Shown here one piece after another: positions 6,504 to 14,962 of a stretch of DNA of 64,000 nucleotides. Position numbers and translations under genes: made by a program. The notes beneath the pieces are model-generated. The model was not told the origin of the DNA and made no database searches. It saw only the letters and a list, made by a program, of their open reading frames with translations. Numbering within the stretch: the first letter of the stretch is position 1; every line of letters begins with the position of its first letter. The stretch is from Hyphomicrobium sp. MC1. GTDB lineage: Bacteria > Pseudomonadota > Alphaproteobacteria > Rhizobiales > Hyphomicrobiaceae. The stretch covers positions 4,216,001 through 4,280,000 of the forward strand of contig NC_015717.1 in the NCBI RefSeq assembly GCF_000253295.1. Reading direction: 5' to 3'.

Positions 6504-9368
6504 TCAGCCGAAGGCGCCGAAGTGGTGCGAGATGCCGGTGCCGATCTCGCGAATGAACTCGTACGAGATTTCCATCGGCGTCAGGATTTCCGTTTCCAAG
6601 CGCGCGTAGTCGTCGATGCCGCGCGGACGATAGCTCGCCTGCTCGTCGAAGGACTTCGCGGTCAGGTTCTTTTCGTCGTGCGGGAACGCTTTGCGCAGGA
6701 TGCTCAGAACTTCCGGAATTTCCAAGCTCAGGGCCATCTCGAGCACCTGCGCATGCGAAAGTCCGTCCTGCGGGGCGAAGCGCGGAAGCTGCGCAGCCAG
6801 AATGAAAATGCGCATGATCAGCGCGAGGCGGATCGCCTGCAGGAGATCGAGTTCGAGCCGGTTCTCGTCAGGGACCATGCCATCTTCGATGTTCAAATCG
6901 GCGAGGATGGCGTGAAGGTCGATGGCGTCGAGACGCAGCAGATGGACGAGTTCGGAGACGTCGCCATAACGATCATCCGGCAGCAGATGCGTCGCGAGCG
7001 TACGGAAGGCGCTGTTCAGCGCTTCCTCACGGCCCCATGAGGCGCGCGACGCCCAAAGCCCGGCATTGAAGACTTGAGCGTTCGCGGCCATGGCATTGAG
7101 GCTCGACATCGTCTTGCCGTGCGCAATCATTGCAAGCAGCGACTGCAATCGCTTCGACTTTTTCGCAAGTTTATAGAATCGGTCGCGATCGACGCCGACA
7201 GCGGCGCCAAGACCGGCGACGACGTTGGCGATATAGCCGAACTGCTGGAGAATGGCATTGTTCGGGATGGCGCGCATGCGGGCCGGGTTGCCGCGGTCGG
7301 ATGCGTGATCGCCCTGGCGCTTTACCGGACGAGACCCTGTCTTGAACAACAGGTTCGGTCCGAAGGCGCCGAGGACAGCGCGATATCCATCGTGCGCGAA
7401 CAGGTCCTGCTGGAAGCCGCGAAGACGCAGGAAGAAGTCAAAGCTGAAATCCTGCGCCGAATAAAACGGATCCTTTTCAGCGGGCGGGATGTCGCCATCC
7501 ATCACGATGGTTGCGAGCGCGCGGGTCGTTAAAGCGCGGTTGCCGAAGAAGACATAGCCGTCGCCGCCCTGGAAGCTCGTCTCGTGCTTCACGGGAATGT
7601 TGGCGGCGCCGAAGCGGCGGCGTGCTTCATTCGTCATCACGTAGTGCAGACGACGGTAAAGCGTGCCGGGATGCGCACCGCGGCCCATCGACTCGCCGTG
7701 GGTCGAAAAGAGCAGCGTCTCGATGCCTTCGAGCTTGGCGGCGTCGACGATCCCGGCCAGCGCCTTGTAGTAGCGTTCGACGGCCAGCGTCGCCGAGATT
7801 TGTCCGATGAACCGGCCAGCGTCGGAGAAGCCAGTTTGAATGCTGATCCGCTTTCGGCCGATCACGTACTCGCGGTAGGCCTCTTCTTCGATGAGGCGCT
7901 CCATGATGCGTGCGCCATTCTCAAGACCCGTCGGAGTTTCGAAAAGCGGAGAGATATCGGTGATGTGATCGACGCCGAAGAGCTTGGCGAAGAACACTGC
8001 AATCAAAACCGTTGCAGGCGACTCGCATTCGGCGATGAGGAAGCGGATCGGCGTTTCCTTATCGACGTGCTTCATGATCTGCGCGGTAAGCGCAAACTGG
8101 CGGATCGCAGTCGCGGTTTCGAGATCGAGCGTCGCGAAGTTGACCGTCTCGCGCGGCGTGTTCTTGATCATCTCGACAATGCGCTTCAGCGACTGACTTT
8201 CGGTCAGATCGCGCGTCCACGGCTCGTGCACGTAAGCGCGGAATGCGTTGTGGAGCTGCAGGGCGTTGATGCGCAGGTGGATATGCGACATGCCGAGGCC
8301 GGTTGCCTCGACGAGGCCGGCGAGCGCGGCGGTGGCGCGCTTCATCTGCGGCGCCTGGACCGCATCGATCAGATTGTTGAAGAGAGCCTGTAGCGCCTCG
8401 ACCGTCAGCAGGTTGTAGCCGTCCGTCTTTGTCATGACGTTGGCGGCCTTGGCGAGGCCTTCGGTGTTGTTGGCGAAGCTTTCGAGCGCCTTCAATTGCT
8501 CATCGACGGCAGCGATGCCGAGATCGAGCTTGCCGACGATCTGACGAGCGACGCGTTGTGCGGCGTCACCGCTTTCGAGCTTGTGCTTCAGGACGACGAA
8601 GCGTTCGCGGATATCGGCCAAGGCGGCGCGCTTCTCGCGAAGGCGGGTTTCAAACGAGAACGTCCAGGTGATGTCGGTGCGGCCGTCAAGATCGTAGCCG
8701 ACCCACGACGCAAACGTCGTCAGCCTCGGGCGCACTTTGAACGCCGCGTCACCGAACTTCTGCGACGCGACGCTATAGAAGCCGTGCAACAGTTCTTCGT
8801 AGGCATTGCGCAGGTTGCGGATCGCATCCTGGGCGCACTTGTGCTCGTGATGGAGCGTCAGCTTATCTTCCGGGCGATGCGGTAAGCCGATCGTGACGTC
8901 GGACGTTGGATCGGAAACCGCGATATCGACCATGCGCCGGTAGAGCGCGTCGGAAAGGCCGAACGTCGGATGCGCGGTCAGAACGATGCCGGTGCGGGCA
9001 CGCGACCAACGCTCTTCAAACGCTTTGAGATTGTTGCCGGACTCGGTTGCCGTCTTTTCGACGTAGGCCGTGAAGTCCTTCAGCGTGGTCGCCTGATCGA
9101 CATAGCCGACCTTCTCGCGCAGGCCACGGGCGCGGCGAACGAAGGCCCGATCCATCAGCCGGCCGGCAAGGCCCTTCATCTCGTCGAACGACACTTCGCC
9201 CGCCTCAAGACGCCGAGACATGTCGAACGCGACGTTCAAAATCGGGTTGAGCGAAGGGTTATCGGGAATTTGCGCTCTAAGACGCTTCAGCTGATTGATC
9301 AGCTCGATTTCGTCGAGCTTGTTCGAGCCAACAGCGGGCGTCGTATCCTGCATCACCAAAGGCTCCAT
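6504..9368 (-). CDS. ppc: Phosphoenolpyruvate carboxylase, divergent type
   Basis: The 954-residue enzyme should carboxylate PEP to oxaloacetate, the C3-to-C4 step of the serine cycle. Family landmarks appear in the right order: TAHPTF (131-136), GYDLDGRTD (224-232), GFSDAGRF (513-520) and STHGESMGRG (555-564). Several differ from canonical enzymes: TAHPTE becomes TAHPTF, the K of GYSDSxKD becomes R, and HGRGGTVGRGG becomes HGESMGRG. The catalytic His residues are kept. It is the last gene of the serine-cycle block, 94 bases after mtkB. Met6 (9353) has GGAG nine bases upstream and may be the real start. I infer an active enzyme from the operon context, not from the motifs alone. Confidence 0.88.
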   Translation of the reverse strand: MEPLVMQDTTPAVGSNKLDEIELINQLKRLRAQIPDNPSLNPILNVAFDMSRRLEAGEVSFDEMKGLAGRLMDRAFVRRARGLREKVGYVDQATTLKDFTAYVEKTATESGNNLKAFEERWSRARTGIVLTAHPTFGLSDALYRRMVDIAVSDPTSDVTIGLPHRPEDKLTLHHEHKCAQDAIRNLRNAYEELLHGFYSVASQKFGDAAFKVRPRLTTFASWVGYDLDGRTDITWTFSFETRLREKRAALADIRERFVVLKHKLESGDAAQRVARQIVGKLDLGIAAVDEQLKALESFANNTEGLAKAANVMTKTDGYNLLTVEALQALFNNLIDAVQAPQMKRATAALAGLVEATGLGMSHIHLRINALQLHNAFRAYVHEPWTRDLTESQSLKRIVEMIKNTPRETVNFATLDLETATAIRQFALTAQIMKHVDKETPIRFLIAECESPATVLIAVFFAKLFGVDHITDISPLFETPTGLENGARIMERLIEEEAYREYVIGRKRISIQTGFSDAGRFIGQISATLAVERYYKALAGIVDAAKLEGIETLLFSTHGESMGRGAHPGTLYRRLHYVMTNEARRRFGAANIPVKHETSFQGGDGYVFFGNRALTTRALATIVMDGDIPPAEKDPFYSAQDFSFDFFLRLRGFQQDLFAHDGYRAVLGAFGPNLLFKTGSRPVKRQGDHASDRGNPARMRAIPNNAILQQFGYIANVVAGLGAAVGVDRDRFYKLAKKSKRLQSLLAMIAHGKTMSSLNAMAANAQVFNAGLWASRASWGREEALNSAFRTLATHLLPDDRYGDVSELVHLLRLDAIDLHAILADLNIEDGMVPDENRLELDLLQAIRLALIMRIFILAAQLPRFAPQDGLSHAQVLEMALSLEIPEVLSILRKAFPHDEKNLTAKSFDEQASYRPRGIDDYARLETEILTPMEISYEFIREIGTGISHHFGAFG

Positions 9369-9422
9369 GTCCCATCGTGCGGGACAGAATTCTCATGAAG
9401 ATTCATAGTGTAGCGAAGTGGA

Positions 9423-9454
9423 CGGCCGGAGGCAAAACACGCACGCTCCGGCCG
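9423..9454 (-). terminator. Hairpin between mtkB and ppc
   Basis: A perfect 9-bp stem, CGGCCGGAG/CTCCGGCCG, with a 14-base loop lies in the 94-bp gap between mtkB and ppc. It has no T-run in either direction, so it is more likely an mRNA-stabilising or processing hairpin than a full terminator. Confidence 0.4.
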
Positions 9455-9462
9455 AACCAAAC

Positions 9463-10362
9463 TTAAGCTACCTTGCGGACCTGACCGAGGACCTGGGCAA
9501 CGGTCGAGCCCATTTCCGACGGCGTCGGCGCAATCGTGACGCCGCAGCCCTTCAGTATCTCGACCTTTTCAGCGGCCGATTCACCGAATGCTGAGACGAT
9601 GGCGCCAGCGTGGCCCATGCGACGGCCCTTCGGCGCCGACAAGCCAGCGATGTAGGCGATCACGGGCTTCTTCATGTGCTCTTTGGCGAACATGCCGGCT
9701 TCGGCTTCCTGCGGGCCGCCGATTTCGCCGATCATCAGAACGGCGTCGGTCTCCGTATCCGCCTCGAAAGCTTCAAGAACGTCACGGTGCGATGAACCGT
9801 TGATCGGATCGCCGCCGATGCCGACCGACGTCGAGACGCCGATGCCGAGCGCTTTCAGCTGTTCCGCCGCCTCGTAACCGAGCGTGCCCGAGCGGCCAAC
9901 GATGCCGACGCGGCCCGGCAGGTAGATGTGACCCGGCATGATGCCGAGCATCGCCTTGCCCGGCGAGATCGTACCGGCGCAATTCGGGCCGGTCAGAACC
10001 ATGCGGCTTTCTTTCTTGTAGCGGCGCATGTAGCGCTTCACGCGGATCATGTCCTGAGCAGGAATGCCGTCCGTGATGCAGACGCAGTATTTGATGCCCG
10101 CGTCGGCTGCTTCCATGATCGCGTCGGCCGCAAACGGCGGCGGCACGAAGACGATAGAAGCTTCAGCGCCGGTCTCGTCGACCGCGCCCTTGACGGTGTT
10201 GAACACCGGGCGGCCGAGGTGAGACGTGCCGCCCTTGCCGGGCGTCACGCCGCCGACGACGTTGGAGCCATAGTCGATCATTTCCTGAGCGTGAAAGGTG
10301 CCGATACGTCCGGTGAAGCCCTGGATCAGGATCGGCGTCTTTTCATTGATAAAGATTGCCAT
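9463..10362 (-). CDS. mtkB: Malate-CoA ligase (malate thiokinase) alpha subunit
   Basis: The 299-residue product is the CoA-binding alpha subunit of the ATP-citrate/succinyl-CoA ligase family. It has an N-terminal CoA-binding Rossmann fold (GFTGRIGTFHAQEMIDYG) and the phospho-histidine segment GHAGAIVSAFGE with His251. Alone it cannot be told from succinyl-CoA ligase SucD. Placement between mtkA and ppc, downstream of malyl-CoA lyase, points to malate thiokinase, which makes malyl-CoA from malate, CoA and ATP. The gene follows mtkA by 18 bases. CCGGAG precedes the ATG as ribosome-binding site. The family is certain; the substrate assignment rests on context. Confidence 0.92.
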   Translation of the reverse strand: MAIFINEKTPILIQGFTGRIGTFHAQEMIDYGSNVVGGVTPGKGGTSHLGRPVFNTVKGAVDETGAEASIVFVPPPFAADAIMEAADAGIKYCVCITDGIPAQDMIRVKRYMRRYKKESRMVLTGPNCAGTISPGKAMLGIMPGHIYLPGRVGIVGRSGTLGYEAAEQLKALGIGVSTSVGIGGDPINGSSHRDVLEAFEADTETDAVLMIGEIGGPQEAEAGMFAKEHMKKPVIAYIAGLSAPKGRRMGHAGAIVSAFGESAAEKVEILKGCGVTIAPTPSEMGSTVAQVLGQVRKVA

Positions 10363-10380
10363 TGGTGCGTTTCTCCGGAT

Positions 10381-11547
10381 TTAGGCCGCTTTTTTCGTTG
10401 CTTCGACAGCCTTTTTCGCCGCTTCCGCCAGCGTTTCTGCACTGATGACGGTGAGGCCGCTGGTGTCGATGATCTTACGGCCTTCCTCGACGTTCGTTCC
10501 GGCGAGGCGAACAACAATCGGCATTGTGATGTTCAATTCCTTCACGGCATCGACGACGCCCTTTGCAACCCAGTCGCAGCGGTTGATGCCGGCAAAGACG
10601 TTGACAAGGATGGCGCGAACGTTCTTGTCGCGAAGCACGGCACGGAACGATTTCGTTACGCGTTCGGGCGAGGCACCGCCGCCGATGTCGAGGAAGTTCG
10701 CCGGTTCGCCACCTGCGAGCTTGATCATATCGAGCGTTGCCATCGCGAGACCAGCGCCGTTGACGATGCAGCCGATGTCGCCGTCGAGACCGACGTAGGA
10801 CAGGCCGCGGTCGGACGCGTACGTCTCGCGCGGATCTTCCTGGCTCTTGTCGCGCAGCTCGGCGATGTGCGGACGACGGAACAGCGCGTTCTCGTCAAAC
10901 GACATCTTAGCGTCGAGGGCGAGGACCTGCTTTTCCTTGGTGATGACGAGGGGATTGATCTCAACCATCATCGCGTCGAGGTCACGGAAAGCGCGGTAAG
11001 CGCCCATGATCGCGGGCACGATCTTGTTGACGATTTCGGGATCAACGCCGAGGCCAAACGCGATCTCGCGCGCCTGGAACTGCTGCATGCCCACGGCCGG
11101 ATCGACCTGCACGCGGATAATGGTATCGGGCTGGGTTGCGGAGATCTCTTCGATATCCATGCCGCCCGCTGCCGACGCGACAACGACGATGCGCTCTGCC
11201 GCGCGGTCCATCACGAAGCCGAGGTAGATTTCGCGGTCGATGTTCGTCGCTTCTTCGATGTAGAGGCGCGAGACCAGCTTGCCGGCCGGTCCCGTCTGAG
11301 TGGTGACGAGCTTGCGACCGAGCATCGACTCGGCGGCTTCCTCGATCTCCCGTTCGTTGCGGCAGAGCTTGACGCCACCCGCCTTGCCGCGGGCGCCAGA
11401 ATGGATCTGGGCCTTGACGACAACGGGGTGACCAAGCTCGCTCGCGCGGTAGGTCGCCTGCTCAGGAGAATACGCCAATCCACCGCGGGGGATCGGCACG
11501 CCAAACTTCGTAAGAAGCTCTTTCGCCTGGTATTCGTGAATGTCCAT
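10381..11547 (-). CDS. mtkA: Malate-CoA ligase (malate thiokinase) beta subunit
   Basis: This 388-residue ATP-grasp protein is the nucleotide-binding beta subunit that pairs with MtkB. It opens with MDIHEYQAKELLTKFGVP, typical of SucC/MtkA, and contains the ATP-grasp lid region (VVKAQIHSGARGKAGG), the acidic metal site (MVEINPLVITK) and the C-terminal flavodoxin-like ligase domain (NFLDIGGGAS, VNVFAGINRCD). A strong AGGAGG lies upstream of the ATG. It sits 43 bases after mclA and 18 before mtkB, so the two subunits are translated from one message. Succinate as an additional substrate cannot be excluded. Confidence 0.92.
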   Translation of the reverse strand: MDIHEYQAKELLTKFGVPIPRGGLAYSPEQATYRASELGHPVVVKAQIHSGARGKAGGVKLCRNEREIEEAAESMLGRKLVTTQTGPAGKLVSRLYIEEATNIDREIYLGFVMDRAAERIVVVASAAGGMDIEEISATQPDTIIRVQVDPAVGMQQFQAREIAFGLGVDPEIVNKIVPAIMGAYRAFRDLDAMMVEINPLVITKEKQVLALDAKMSFDENALFRRPHIAELRDKSQEDPRETYASDRGLSYVGLDGDIGCIVNGAGLAMATLDMIKLAGGEPANFLDIGGGASPERVTKSFRAVLRDKNVRAILVNVFAGINRCDWVAKGVVDAVKELNITMPIVVRLAGTNVEEGRKIIDTSGLTVISAETLAEAAKKAVEATKKAA

Positions 11548-11590
11548 TATTGGACCTCCTTAGGATTGTTCGACGTTTCCTGGCTGTTTT

Positions 11591-12547
11591 TTATTTCGCG
11601 CGCGCAGCTTCTGCGGCTTTGATCGCGGCAGCCGTGACGAGCAGGTTACGCGCCATCTTTTCCGAGGCTGCGTCGATCATCTTGCCGTCGAGAGAAGCGG
11701 CGCCCTTACCCTGGGCTTCGGCTTCCTTCAGAGCGACGAGAATGCGCTCAGCGCGCTCGACTTCCTTGGCGGTCGGCGAATAGATCTCGTTCGCGAGTTC
11801 AATCTGCGAGGGATGGATGGCCCACTTGCCTTCCATGCCGAGAGCCGCGCCACGGCGCGCTGCTGCCTTGTAGCCTTCCGGATCGTCGATGCCGCCGAAC
11901 GGTCCGTCGATCGGACGAAGACCGTAAGCGCGACAGGCAACGGTCATGCGCGACAGCGGGAAGTGCCACTGATCGCCCGGATAATCGGGGTTCAGGCCGC
12001 CGATGACGACGGTGCGCGCCTTGTTGAAGGCGGAGTAATCGGCCACACCGAAGTGCATCGATTCCAGACGGCTTGGAGCAGAAGCGATGGCTTCGACGTT
12101 GGCCATGCCGAGCGGCGTTTCGATGAGCGCCTCGGTGCCGATCTGGTTCTTCAGGCCCTTGGCGACTTCGATCTGGCTGACGATGCATTCAACCGTGTAG
12201 ACGTCGGCAGGAACGCCGACCTTCGGGATGAGGATCGTGTCGAGCTTGGCGCCAGCCTGCTCACAAATGTCGACGACGTCACGATACATGTAGTGGGTGT
12301 CGAGGCCGTTGATGCGAACCGAGACACTCTTGCCGGCGCCCTTCCAATCGAGATCGTTCAGCGCCTGGATGATGTTCTTACGGGCCTGCTCTTTTTCGGG
12401 CGGCGCAACAGCGTCTTCGCAATCGAGGAAGACATAGTCGGCGGCGCTCTTGATGGCGCGGTCGATCATGCTCGGGTTGGAGCCCGGAACCGCGAGGTAT
12501 GAACGCTGCAATCTCTGTTTGCGGAGCGGGAACTGCGAAAAGCTCAT
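11591..12547 (-). CDS. mclA: L-malyl-CoA lyase
   Basis: The 318-residue protein belongs to the HpcH/HpaI-CitE aldolase family. It starts with the conserved RSYLAVPGSNP and FLDCEDAV segments, where an Asp/Glu pair binds Mg2+, and continues with VRINGLDTHY and the EALIETPLG strand. In serine-cycle methylotrophs the enzyme splits malyl-CoA into acetyl-CoA and glyoxylate; related enzymes also act on beta-methylmalyl-CoA. It lies between sgaA (102 bases upstream) and mtkA (43 bases downstream), so product and precursor enzymes are encoded side by side. Length and motifs match the family, and context fixes the substrate. Confidence 0.92.
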   Translation of the reverse strand: MSFSQFPLRKQRLQRSYLAVPGSNPSMIDRAIKSAADYVFLDCEDAVAPPEKEQARKNIIQALNDLDWKGAGKSVSVRINGLDTHYMYRDVVDICEQAGAKLDTILIPKVGVPADVYTVECIVSQIEVAKGLKNQIGTEALIETPLGMANVEAIASAPSRLESMHFGVADYSAFNKARTVVIGGLNPDYPGDQWHFPLSRMTVACRAYGLRPIDGPFGGIDDPEGYKAAARRGAALGMEGKWAIHPSQIELANEIYSPTAKEVERAERILVALKEAEAQGKGAASLDGKMIDAASEKMARNLLVTAAAIKAAEAARAK

Positions 12548-12610
12548 TGGGAGGTTGCCTTCCTAGATTTGAGACGTGTTTTTGTTTCGATCGCGAAGCG
12601 AATGAGAAAG

Positions 12611-12640
12611 AGCGCCCGGCCTTCACTGAAGCCGGGCGCT
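12611..12640 (-). terminator. Strong hairpin between sgaA and mclA
   Basis: A 10-bp GC-rich stem, AGCGCCCGGC/GCCGGGCGCT, flanks a 10-base loop. On the minus strand it is followed by CTTTCTCATT, a weak U-rich tract. It could partly terminate transcription after sgaA, or stabilise its 3' end, and so set the sgaA to mclA ratio. Confidence 0.5.
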
Positions 12641-12649
12641 TTTAATTTG

Positions 12650-13870
12650 TTAGGCAGCCTTGGCCTGAGCCGGCGTCACGCTCGTCGCTGACTTCGTCGC
12701 GGTCTTGGAGAAGTACTCCGCAGCAGCGCCCGTGCCTGAGCCGAGCTTGATGTTGATGCCCGAGTCTTTGAGCGCCATTTCGACTGCGAAGAGAACACCA
12801 CCGACCATGAACTCATCGACGGCACCGAGGTGGCCGATGCGGAACACCTTGCCAGCGACCTTGTTGAGGCCGGTTCCGAGCGACGTGTTGTAGCGGTAGT
12901 AAGCCGTCTTCAGGACGGCGTTCGCATCGGCACCTTCCGGAACGAGGATCGCCGACACCGTGTCCGAATGCCACTTCGGCTCCTTGGCGCAGAGCTTCAG
13001 GCCCCATGCGTCAACGGCAGCGCGAACGCCAGACGCCATGCGGTGATGGCGAGCAACGACGTTATCGATGCCTTCAGCAAGGATCAGATCGAGCGAAGCA
13101 CGCAGGCCGCGGATGAGCTGCGTAGCCGGCGTGTAGGGGAAGTAGCCAAGATCGTTGGTCTTGATCATGTCTTCCCAAGAGAAGAAGCAACGGTTCATGC
13201 GGCCGTTGACGCTCTTGTTGACGTCGAGTGCCTTCTGGCTGACGGCGAGGATGCCGAGGCCGGTCGGAAGCATGAAGCCCTTCTGCGAACCGGAGACGCA
13301 GCAGTCGACGCCCCATTCGCCCATGCGCATCTCAAGCGAGCCGACGGAAGAAACGCCGTCAACGAAGAGAAGTGCGGGGTGCTTTGCAGCGTCGAGCGCC
13401 TTGCGGACGCCGGCGATATCAGACGTCACGCCCGTCGCGGTTTCGTTGTGCGTGGCGAAGACGGCCTTGATCTCGTGGTTCTTATCCTTAGCGAGGATAT
13501 CGGCGTACTTTTCGAGCGGCACGCCCGTGCCCCACTCTTCGTCGCACAGCTCGACCTTGAGGCCAAGGCGCTCAGCCATATCGACCCAGAGCAGCGAGAA
13601 CTGACCGAAGCGGCTCATCAGAACTTTGTCGCCAGGGGCAAGCGTGTTCTCGATCGCCGATTCCCAAGCGCCGGTGCCCGACGACGGGAAAATGAAAACG
13701 CGGCCGTCCTTCATCTTGAAGACCTTCTTCAGGTCTTCGAAGATCGGAAGCGTGAACTTCGGGAATTCCGGAGAACGCATGTCCTCCATCGGAACGTTCA
13801 TGGCCATACGCACGGCATCGGGAATCGTGGTCGGGCCGGGAATGAAGAGATGTGGCGTAATCAAATTCAT
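12650..13870 (-). CDS. sgaA: Serine-glyoxylate aminotransferase
   Basis: The 406-residue protein is a class-V PLP aminotransferase. It begins MNLITPHLFIPGPTTIP, has the PLP-phosphate region FPSSGTGAWESAI, the cofactor Asp in FVDGVSSVGS and the Schiff-base Lys197 in SGSQKGFMLPTG. It transfers the serine amino group to glyoxylate, giving glycine and hydroxypyruvate, the entry reaction of the serine cycle. ATG 13870 is chosen because GGAGG lies upstream and the length matches known SgaA; an in-frame extension to 13942 lacks support. It is the first gene of the serine-cycle block and ends 102 bases before mclA. Confidence 0.93.
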   Translation of the reverse strand: MNLITPHLFIPGPTTIPDAVRMAMNVPMEDMRSPEFPKFTLPIFEDLKKVFKMKDGRVFIFPSSGTGAWESAIENTLAPGDKVLMSRFGQFSLLWVDMAERLGLKVELCDEEWGTGVPLEKYADILAKDKNHEIKAVFATHNETATGVTSDIAGVRKALDAAKHPALLFVDGVSSVGSLEMRMGEWGVDCCVSGSQKGFMLPTGLGILAVSQKALDVNKSVNGRMNRCFFSWEDMIKTNDLGYFPYTPATQLIRGLRASLDLILAEGIDNVVARHHRMASGVRAAVDAWGLKLCAKEPKWHSDTVSAILVPEGADANAVLKTAYYRYNTSLGTGLNKVAGKVFRIGHLGAVDEFMVGGVLFAVEMALKDSGINIKLGSGTGAAAEYFSKTATKSATSVTPAQAKAA

Positions 13871-14108
13871 ATGAAGCGCTCCTCCACGCTGCGTTGAGCC
13901 AAGCCGACGACCCCCGACGCAGCAGGGGAGACGTTCCGGCATGCTTTTGCTGATCCTTCCGCCCGATCGCAGATACGGGCGTCAAGTCTTAACTAGCAGG
14001 CGGACAGTGACGGTGGGAATGGAAATCTATCAACACCCTGTTGGGCAGGACGAGCTACCCACCTCGTCGTGCTTTGGTGCTGCAATTCAGCGCCTTTTTG
14101 CGACAGCG
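13871..14108 (-). promoter_or_regulatory. Upstream region of the serine-cycle operon
   Basis: This 238-bp gap separates the LuxR-type regulator from sgaA, both on the minus strand, and should carry the operon promoter. An interrupted inverted repeat, ACGAG-N8-CTCGT (14050-14067), is a possible operator. I could not identify a convincing -35/-10 pair by eye. Confidence 0.3.
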
Positions 14109-14732
14109 TTATTGCTGCTCCGAACGGTTAACGGAGACATGCAGTGCAACAGCCATGGCGCGATTCGAAACGCCTAATTTGTCGTACAAATTTTTCAGAT
14201 GGTATTTCACCGTGTTGCGCGAAATGCCTGTGCGCGCCGCGATCTGCAAGTTGGTCCAGCCGTTCGCAAGTGCAGCAAGCAACTCACGCTCGCGCGCCGT
14301 CAGACCTTCGAGCGGGTCGTGGTTCAAAAGATCAATATCGACATACGGCAGCGACAAGCGGCCACGCGCGACCGAAACGACAGCTTCGAGCAGAACCTGC
14401 GGATCTTCGGTCTTGGAGACGAAGCCCCAGGCACCGCCTTTGATGGCTTGCCGTAGCACCTCGTTGGAACGCTCACCCGTGTAGATGATGATTCGGGTCT
14501 GCCACTTCTCTTGCTTGACGCGCTGAAGCACGGCGCCGCCGGTCATGTCGGGCAATGTCCAGCCGACGACGGCGATCTCGACCGGCTTCGTCTTAAGAGC
14601 GTTGAGCAACGATTCACCCGTCGGGTGCACACCGCACACGGTAAAGCGCCCGTCGCGCTCAATCAGCGCTTCGAGACCTGCACGTACGACCGGATTTTGA
14701 TCGGCGATCGTGACCTCGATCTTGGCCGCCAT
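14109..14732 (-). CDS. LuxR-family response regulator with Asp-less receiver
   Basis: The 207-residue product has a receiver-like domain (about 5-120) and a LuxR-type helix-turn-helix (about 140-195, LTARERELLAALANG to NTVKYHLKNLYDKLG). In the receiver, the Asp that is normally phosphorylated aligns with Gly57 in VVGWTLPDM (counting back from Pro61). The acidic pocket has a single Asp (Asp11 in ADQN), while Thr85 and Lys107 are kept. Phosphorylation at the usual site is therefore impossible. The start at 14732 removes an unlikely N-terminal extension. It lies directly upstream of sgaA in the same direction, which suggests control of the serine-cycle operon; that link is inferred. No histidine kinase is adjacent. 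Confidence 0.8.
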   Translation of the reverse strand: MAAKIEVTIADQNPVVRAGLEALIERDGRFTVCGVHPTGESLLNALKTKPVEIAVVGWTLPDMTGGAVLQRVKQEKWQTRIIIYTGERSNEVLRQAIKGGAWGFVSKTEDPQVLLEAVVSVARGRLSLPYVDIDLLNHDPLEGLTARERELLAALANGWTNLQIAARTGISRNTVKYHLKNLYDKLGVSNRAMAVALHVSVNRSEQQ

Positions 14733-14962
14733 TCCCGCAATACTCTCCTCAATGCCTGGCGGCGGTTTCCAGGCGTCAACGAGCCCGCCTCGAAACTGGC
14801 GACCCCACCCGACAAAACTGCGAGCCTTTATGTTATTGTCGCAGTTATGGATTTCCAAGGCAAGGAGGGACCTCAACCCCTTGGGATTGCGCCAGATTAT
14901 CGCAATCAAAAGTTGAGGGAAGGCCGTCGCAAAAAGCCGCTGCGCAGCGACCGGGTCGCGCC

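Noticed and set aside
9928..11622. Long plus-strand open frame antisense to mtkA-mtkB
   Set aside because: It lies opposite two clear enzyme genes with correct motifs. GC-rich codon bias opens long antisense frames. It is rich in Asp, Arg and His without family resemblance.
12830..13897. Plus-strand frame antisense to sgaA
   Set aside because: The minus strand encodes a complete aminotransferase; the plus frame has no domain pattern and no ribosome-binding site.
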